Shown here piece by piece: positions 6,562 through 9,894 of a stretch of 9,894 nt of DNA (position 1 is the stretch's first letter; each line of letters opens with the position of its first letter). The translations under genes were made by a program, and so were the position numbers. Under the pieces are notes generated by a model. The model made no database searches. It had not been told where the DNA came from and saw nothing but the letters and a program-made list of their open reading frames with translations. Source of the stretch: an uncultured Lachnospiraceae bacterium (GTDB lineage: Bacteria; Bacillota_A; Clostridia; Lachnospirales; Lachnospiraceae); contig CAMYVI010000085.1 in assembly GCA_947302185.1 (NCBI GenBank), positions 1-9,894 on the forward strand. Reading direction: 5' to 3'.

Positions 6562-6575
6562 ATAATGCGCATTAT
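6562..6575. repeat. 14-bp perfect palindrome in the leader of the nucleotidyltransferase gene
   Basis: ATAATGCGCATTAT is a perfect palindrome placed between the -10 element and the ribosome binding site. It could be an operator or a small leader hairpin adjacent to AGGAGGT. No known regulator is assigned. Confidence 0.5.
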
Positions 6576-6586
6576 GCGCTATTAAT

Positions 6587-6595
6587 ATTCTACCA
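6587..6595 (-). promoter_or_regulatory. Extended -10 promoter for the nucleotidyltransferase-glmM block
   Basis: TGGTAGAAT on the minus strand is an extended -10 element (TG then TAGAAT at 6587-6592). A -35 box is weak (TTCAGT, 19 bases upstream). The 181-base gap between prfA and the next gene, absence of an obvious prfA terminator in it, and this element together suggest a new start with some read-through. Confidence 0.5.
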
Positions 6596-6728
6596 GAAAA
6601 CTATCCGCCTCACTGAACTAATAACCGAAACCGAAAATGCAGTCAGGAAACGCGGTCCCGTCCGCATCAGGCCCTGTGTATTTTCAGGAGAAGTCCCGGA
6701 CAGTTCATCAGTACATATATCAGTACGC

Positions 6729-7802
6729 TCATTCCGCATTCTCAGCGGAAAGCTTGCTTGCCTGGTCATAAGCTATCAGACTGTCAATTATTTCCCCGAG
6801 ATCACCGTTCAGTATACTGTCTATCTTATGAAGCGTGAGATGGATTCTGTGATCCGTAACGCGCCCCTGTCCGAAGTTGTAGGTACGGATTTTTTCCGAT
6901 CTGTCTCCTGTTCCTACCTGGCTCCTGCGCATATCCGCTCTCTTATCGTGCTCTTCACGCTGCTTCAGGTCATACAGTCTTGCGCGGAGCACCTTCATAG
7001 CTTTGGCCCTGTTCTTGAGCTGCGATTTCTCATCCTGACAGGATATTACGATCCCGGTCGGAATGTGCGTAAGCCTTACAGCAGAATCTGTCGTGTTGAC
7101 ACATTGTCCGCCGTTGCCCGTTGCCCGGAAGACATCGATTCTGCAGTCTTTCGGGTCGATCTCAACATCAATCTCCTCAGCCTCCGGAAGAACTGCTACC
7201 GTTACTGTCGATGTATGAATACGTCCGCCGCTTTCTGTCTCCGGAACGCGCTGAACACGGTGTGTGCCGCTCTCATATTTAAGTCTCTCAAATGCTCCGG
7301 CCCCGTGAATCTGGAACGTGCACTCCTTAAAGCCTCCGAGTCCGTTTTCATTCAGGGAGATCATCTCGGTCCGCCAGCCTAGTGTATCGGCATACCTGAC
7401 GTACATACGATAGATCTCTGATGCGAAAAGGGCTGCCTCATCTCCTCCCGCACCCGCTCTTATTTCCACAATAACATCTCTGTCATCGTTCGGATCCTTA
7501 GGAAGAAGAAGAATTCTCAGCTTATCATATAATTCTTCTTTTCTTTCCTTCGCAGACGCCTGCTCCTCGCGGAGCATCTGTCTCATCTCCTCATCCTGCT
7601 CTTCCTCCAGCAGCAGGATACTGTCCTGCTCGTCTTCCTCAGCCTTTTTGTACTCAAGGTATGTGTCGGCGATCGGGGCAAGCTGGGCCTGTTCTTTCAT
7701 CAGCAGGGTCATTCTCTCGGTATCGGACGCCACATCCGGCTGTGCAAGTTCGGCAAGTATTTCTTCCTGTCTCTTTAGAATTCCATCTATCTTATCAATC
7801 AT
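6729..7802 (-). CDS. prfA: Peptide chain release factor 1
   Basis: RF1 recognises UAA and UAG stop codons in the ribosomal A site and triggers peptide release. From the chosen start it is 357 residues, the family norm. Visible elements are [13 protein letters not shown] (from 115), the stop-codon recognition tripeptide PET at 187-189 within [23 protein letters not shown], and the catalytic GGQ at 231-233 in [18 protein letters not shown], followed by the class-typical CQDEKSQ and [16 protein letters not shown] chose the ATG at 7802 because [15 protein letters not shown] aligns with known RF1 starts and GGTAGTGA lies 4 bases upstream; the in-frame ATG at 7826 would add 8 residues and lacks a good site. 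It follows prmC by 24 bases. The Gln of GGQ is the residue PrmC methylates. Confidence 0.96.
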   Translation of the reverse strand: MIDKIDGILKRQEEILAELAQPDVASDTERMTLLMKEQAQLAPIADTYLEYKKAEEDEQDSILLLEEEQDEEMRQMLREEQASAKERKEELYDKLRILLLPKDPNDDRDVIVEIRAGAGGDEAALFASEIYRMYVRYADTLGWRTEMISLNENGLGGFKECTFQIHGAGAFERLKYESGTHRVQRVPETESGGRIHTSTVTVAVLPEAEEIDVEIDPKDCRIDVFRATGNGGQCVNTTDSAVRLTHIPTGIVISCQDEKSQLKNRAKAMKVLRARLYDLKQREEHDKRADMRRSQVGTGDRSEKIRTYNFGQGRVTDHRIHLTLHKIDSILNGDLGEIIDSLIAYDQASKLSAENAE

Positions 7803-7826
7803 ATTTTCACTACCCAAGTCTCGCAT

Positions 7827-8681
7827 TTATCGCATCCGGACCGCTGATATCACACGATCGCATCCGGCCAGATCTTTAATACAACAAACATCTGTAAATC
7901 CCGATCTGCTCAAAATCCGTGTGACATCTTCTGCCTGATCATATCCTATCTCCATAATAAGGCGTCCGCCGCCGGGTAAATGCATCCCGGCTCCTTCAGC
8001 GATCTTTCGATAGAAAAATAAGCCGTCCGTTTTTCCGTCCAGTGCCAGTTCGGGTTCATGATCCCTTACCTCCGGATCCAACTCCCGAATCACACCGGTC
8101 CTGATATAAGGCGGATTCGTAGTGATTATATCATAAGTTCCGCTGATATTATCGAATAAATCGCTTAAAATAAAATTTGCTCCGACACCAAGTCTCTCAG
8201 CATTGATCTTTGCTACAGAAAGGGCCTCATCGGAAACATCCGATCCGTCCCCTCTCACATTGCATTCCGCACCGAAGCACCTTCCGGCTTCCGACAGTAT
8301 CGTCAGCAGAATGCAGCCGCTCCCGGTACACAGATCCAGTACCCTGCTGCCGGGCCTGACATATCGAAGAGCCTCCTCGACAAGAATCTCAGTATCAAAT
8401 CTCGGAATCAATACAGAAGGAGTCACATAAAATGAATACCCAAAAAAGGGAGCCTCTCCCATTATATACTGAATCGGCTCCCTTGCACTTCTTCTTTCAA
8501 TTATATCGAGATACCGGTCATGTATATCATCCGGCACCTTCTCATTCATTTTCATTGCATAGGACGAAAGATCAAGGTCTGCGGCATAATACAGCAATTG
8601 TCTTGCGTCCGTGCGTGAATCGGGGCATCCGGCCGCAGTGAGCGATTCGCATGCCCTCATATATAATTCCCGATAGGTCAT
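7827..8681 (-). CDS. prmC: Release factor glutamine N5-methyltransferase
   Basis: It methylates the glutamine of the GGQ motif in release factors RF1 and RF2, using S-adenosylmethionine, which speeds peptide release. From the chosen start it is 284 residues. An N-terminal helical domain (about 1-75; includes REPIQYIMGEAPFFG at 68-82 and LIPRFDTEILVEE at 91-103) precedes a Rossmann methyltransferase domain with the SAM-binding VLDLCTGSG (114-122) and the substrate-glutamine motif NPPY (189-192). I prefer the ATG at 8681, since MTYRELYMRACESL resembles other PrmC N-termini and AAGG lies 7 bases upstream. An in-frame ATG at 8711 would add ten residues with no family resemblance, so the start is not certain. 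It lies between the DUF1385 gene and prfA, the usual clostridial order. Confidence 0.94.
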   Translation of the reverse strand: MTYRELYMRACESLTAAGCPDSRTDARQLLYYAADLDLSSYAMKMNEKVPDDIHDRYLDIIERRSAREPIQYIMGEAPFFGYSFYVTPSVLIPRFDTEILVEEALRYVRPGSRVLDLCTGSGCILLTILSEAGRCFGAECNVRGDGSDVSDEALSVAKINAERLGVGANFILSDLFDNISGTYDIITTNPPYIRTGVIRELDPEVRDHEPELALDGKTDGLFFYRKIAEGAGMHLPGGGRLIMEIGYDQAEDVTRILSRSGFTDVCCIKDLAGCDRVISAVRMR

Positions 8682-8778
8682 AAACAGCCTTACACTCCGT
8701 TCCGGAATCATCCCTTACTGTTCCGCCTCGTTCGCGTATCACTTCTTTCCGGAATACAAACGAACTTAATCGCTTTTC

Positions 8779-9714
8779 TCAGGCCAGTCCTTCTTTCTCC
8801 TGCCACGATTTCCAGTCAAATACAGCGTTGACCGCACTGATTGCTACTTCGGCCATCTCAGCATCAGGTTCACGGGTCACCAGACTCTGCAGTGCAAGAC
8901 CGGGCGCCGCAAGCTTGCAGACGACCGGATTATCGCTTGATCCGGCTACTCTGAGGAATTCAAAGGATATACCGGCAATTATCGGAATCAGGAGCATTCT
9001 TAGGCCTATTCTCATAAAAGGAGATGTTATCCCCAGAAGACCGAGTACAAGAAAAGCTACTACAGAAATAACAATAACGATAAGCAGAAAGCTCGTGCCG
9101 CACCGTTTGTGGCGTCTGGACGCCTTCAGCACATTCTCTACATTAAGTTCCCATCCGTTCTCAATGCAATTGATGCATTTGTGCTCCGCTCCATGGTAGG
9201 CAAATACCCTCTGGATATCTTCCATACGCGAAATAAGAAGCATATAAAGAAGGAAAATCACTATACGCAGAAGCGCTTCCGCAAGGGAGACAGCTACCTC
9301 CGGCGCTCCGATTCCGCGCAGAAGCGAGGCAAGGAGATAAGGAAGCACCACGAAAAGGCCTATTGAGAAACAGATGGAGATCATTACCGTAAATGTCATC
9401 AGTATTTTCCATGTTCTGGCTTCTTTTTCGGGATTTTCTTCTTTCTTTGCAGCTTCTTCCTCATCTTCCGCCGCATATTCTGCGGACCACATGAGCGAAC
9501 TCGTGCCGACGATCAGAGAATCCACGAAAGCGACCATGCCTCTTATGATCGGAATTTTCCTGATGTTCGGTGATGACACTATACTGTTGAACGGCTCTGT
9601 CTTCAGTTCTATAGTATGATCGGGCTTTCTGACGGCAACAGCGTATGTATCACCGTTCCGCATCATGATGCCTTCCATGACAGCCTGACCACCGATATTA
9701 GAAGATTTCTGCAT
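8779..9714 (-). CDS. DUF1385 family (YqhQ-like) membrane protein
   Basis: This is a 311-residue integral membrane protein of unknown function. The N-terminal signature GGQAVMEGIMMR (8-19) defines the DUF1385 family. A charged stretch (AAEDEEEAAKKEENPEKEAR, 81-100) precedes the first membrane segment. Hydrophobic segments lie at about 103-132, 147-162, 208-229 and 236-256. Between the second and third is the conserved soluble loop with HGAEHKCINCIE (174-185) and RHKRCGTSF (201-209), whose His and Cys residues could bind a metal; that is my inference. AGGAGG (9724-9729) is 9 bases from the ATG at 9714 and 6 bases from a TTG at 9717; ATG is preferred. In many Firmicutes this gene lies directly before prmC and prfA, as here. 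Confidence 0.9.
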   Translation of the reverse strand: MQKSSNIGGQAVMEGIMMRNGDTYAVAVRKPDHTIELKTEPFNSIVSSPNIRKIPIIRGMVAFVDSLIVGTSSLMWSAEYAAEDEEEAAKKEENPEKEARTWKILMTFTVMISICFSIGLFVVLPYLLASLLRGIGAPEVAVSLAEALLRIVIFLLYMLLISRMEDIQRVFAYHGAEHKCINCIENGWELNVENVLKASRRHKRCGTSFLLIVIVISVVAFLVLGLLGITSPFMRIGLRMLLIPIIAGISFEFLRVAGSSDNPVVCKLAAPGLALQSLVTREPDAEMAEVAISAVNAVFDWKSWQEKEGLA

Positions 9715-9774
9715 CAACTGATTCCTCCTGAGATATCTCCGGCGCCGACTCTAAGAGCATTCATCGGATGACCG

Positions 9775-9803
9775 ATAGTACTGTCATGAAAATTCTGCGT
9801 CAG
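9775..9803 (-). promoter_or_regulatory. Tentative promoter for the DUF1385-prmC-prfA block
   Basis: CTGACG (9798-9803), a 17-base spacer and TACTAT (9775-9780) each match four of six consensus bases. The -35 falls inside the first copy of the direct repeat. Weak by itself, but no better candidate is visible between 9715 and 9894. Confidence 0.3.
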
Positions 9804-9810
9804 AGACAAG
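9784..9810. repeat. Imperfect 27-bp direct repeat, copy 1
   Basis: This copy shares 22 of 27 positions with 9843-9869, offset by exactly 59 bases. The longest shared run is TGCGTCAGAGA. It lies in the spacer upstream of the DUF1385 gene. Confidence 0.7.
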
Positions 9811-9842
9811 TTTCATTTTGCGCATTCATCTCACGACTAAAG

Positions 9843-9869
9843 TCACGAGAATTGTGCGTCAGAGATTAA
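9843..9869. repeat. Imperfect 27-bp direct repeat, copy 2
   Basis: This is the second copy of the repeat at 9784-9810. A further TCACGA at 9831-9836, 12 bases before the one that opens this copy, hints at additional degenerate units. Confidence 0.7.
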
Positions 9870-9894
9870 ATATCGGAGATATAGAATGGCACAT

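Noticed and set aside
6548..6728. Terminator for prfA
   Set aside because: I looked for a GC-rich stem followed by a U-run on the minus strand and found only weak pairings such as CTGTCCG/CGGACGG with a 25-base loop and no U-tract.
6483..7382. 299-codon plus-strand open frame opposite prfA and the prfA-nucleotidyltransferase gap
   Set aside because: Most of it is antisense to RF1 and its composition is that of a reverse-complement frame; no domain is recognisable.

Overview
All recognisable genes lie on the minus strand, so the window reads from right to left. The gene families (DUF1385-prmC-prfA order, DeoR-type FruR with FruK and a fused fructose PTS protein), the strong GGAGG ribosome binding sites and the intermediate base composition point to a Gram-positive Firmicute, most likely of the class Clostridia and plausibly a Lachnospiraceae-like gut anaerobe. 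That placement is an inference from gene content; no rRNA or other marker is present.

Region 1 (9894 to 6729) is a housekeeping translation block: a DUF1385 (YqhQ-like) membrane protein, then PrmC (the release-factor glutamine methyltransferase), then PrfA (release factor 1, PrmC's substrate). The sequence upstream of DUF1385 (9715-9894) carries an imperfect 27-bp direct repeat and possibly the first codons of a divergent plus-strand gene.

Region 2 (6600 to 3060) is an envelope-precursor block: a sugar-phosphate nucleotidyltransferase of unknown substrate, GlmM (phosphoglucosamine mutase, making GlcN-1-P for UDP-GlcNAc), and a TPR-repeat lipoprotein that starts 11 bases after the glmM stop. 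It has its own extended -10 promoter and ends at a 101-base imperfect hairpin that probably acts as the transcription terminator.

Region 3 (3060 to 1) is a fructose-uptake operon: fruR (DeoR-family repressor), fruK (1-phosphofructokinase, overlapping fruR by 4 bases) and fruA (fructose PTS EIIA-EIIB-EIIC, cut off by the window edge just as the membrane domain begins). FruA imports fructose as fructose-1-phosphate, FruK converts it to fructose-1,6-bisphosphate, and FruR presumably senses a phosphorylated sugar and releases the promoter. The 420-base intergenic region upstream of fruR has a very good sigma-A-type promoter whose -35 box lies inside a 10-bp-period tandem repeat (likely operator), and a second, different 10-bp tandem repeat about 150 bp further upstream. 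A 194-base, structure-rich spacer separates fruK from fruA.

The protein-coding content is ordinary core metabolism. No mobile element, CRISPR array, RNA gene or defence system was seen. The most interesting signals are non-coding: the paired phased operators, the long hairpin, the fruK-fruA leader, and short motifs shared between intergenic regions.
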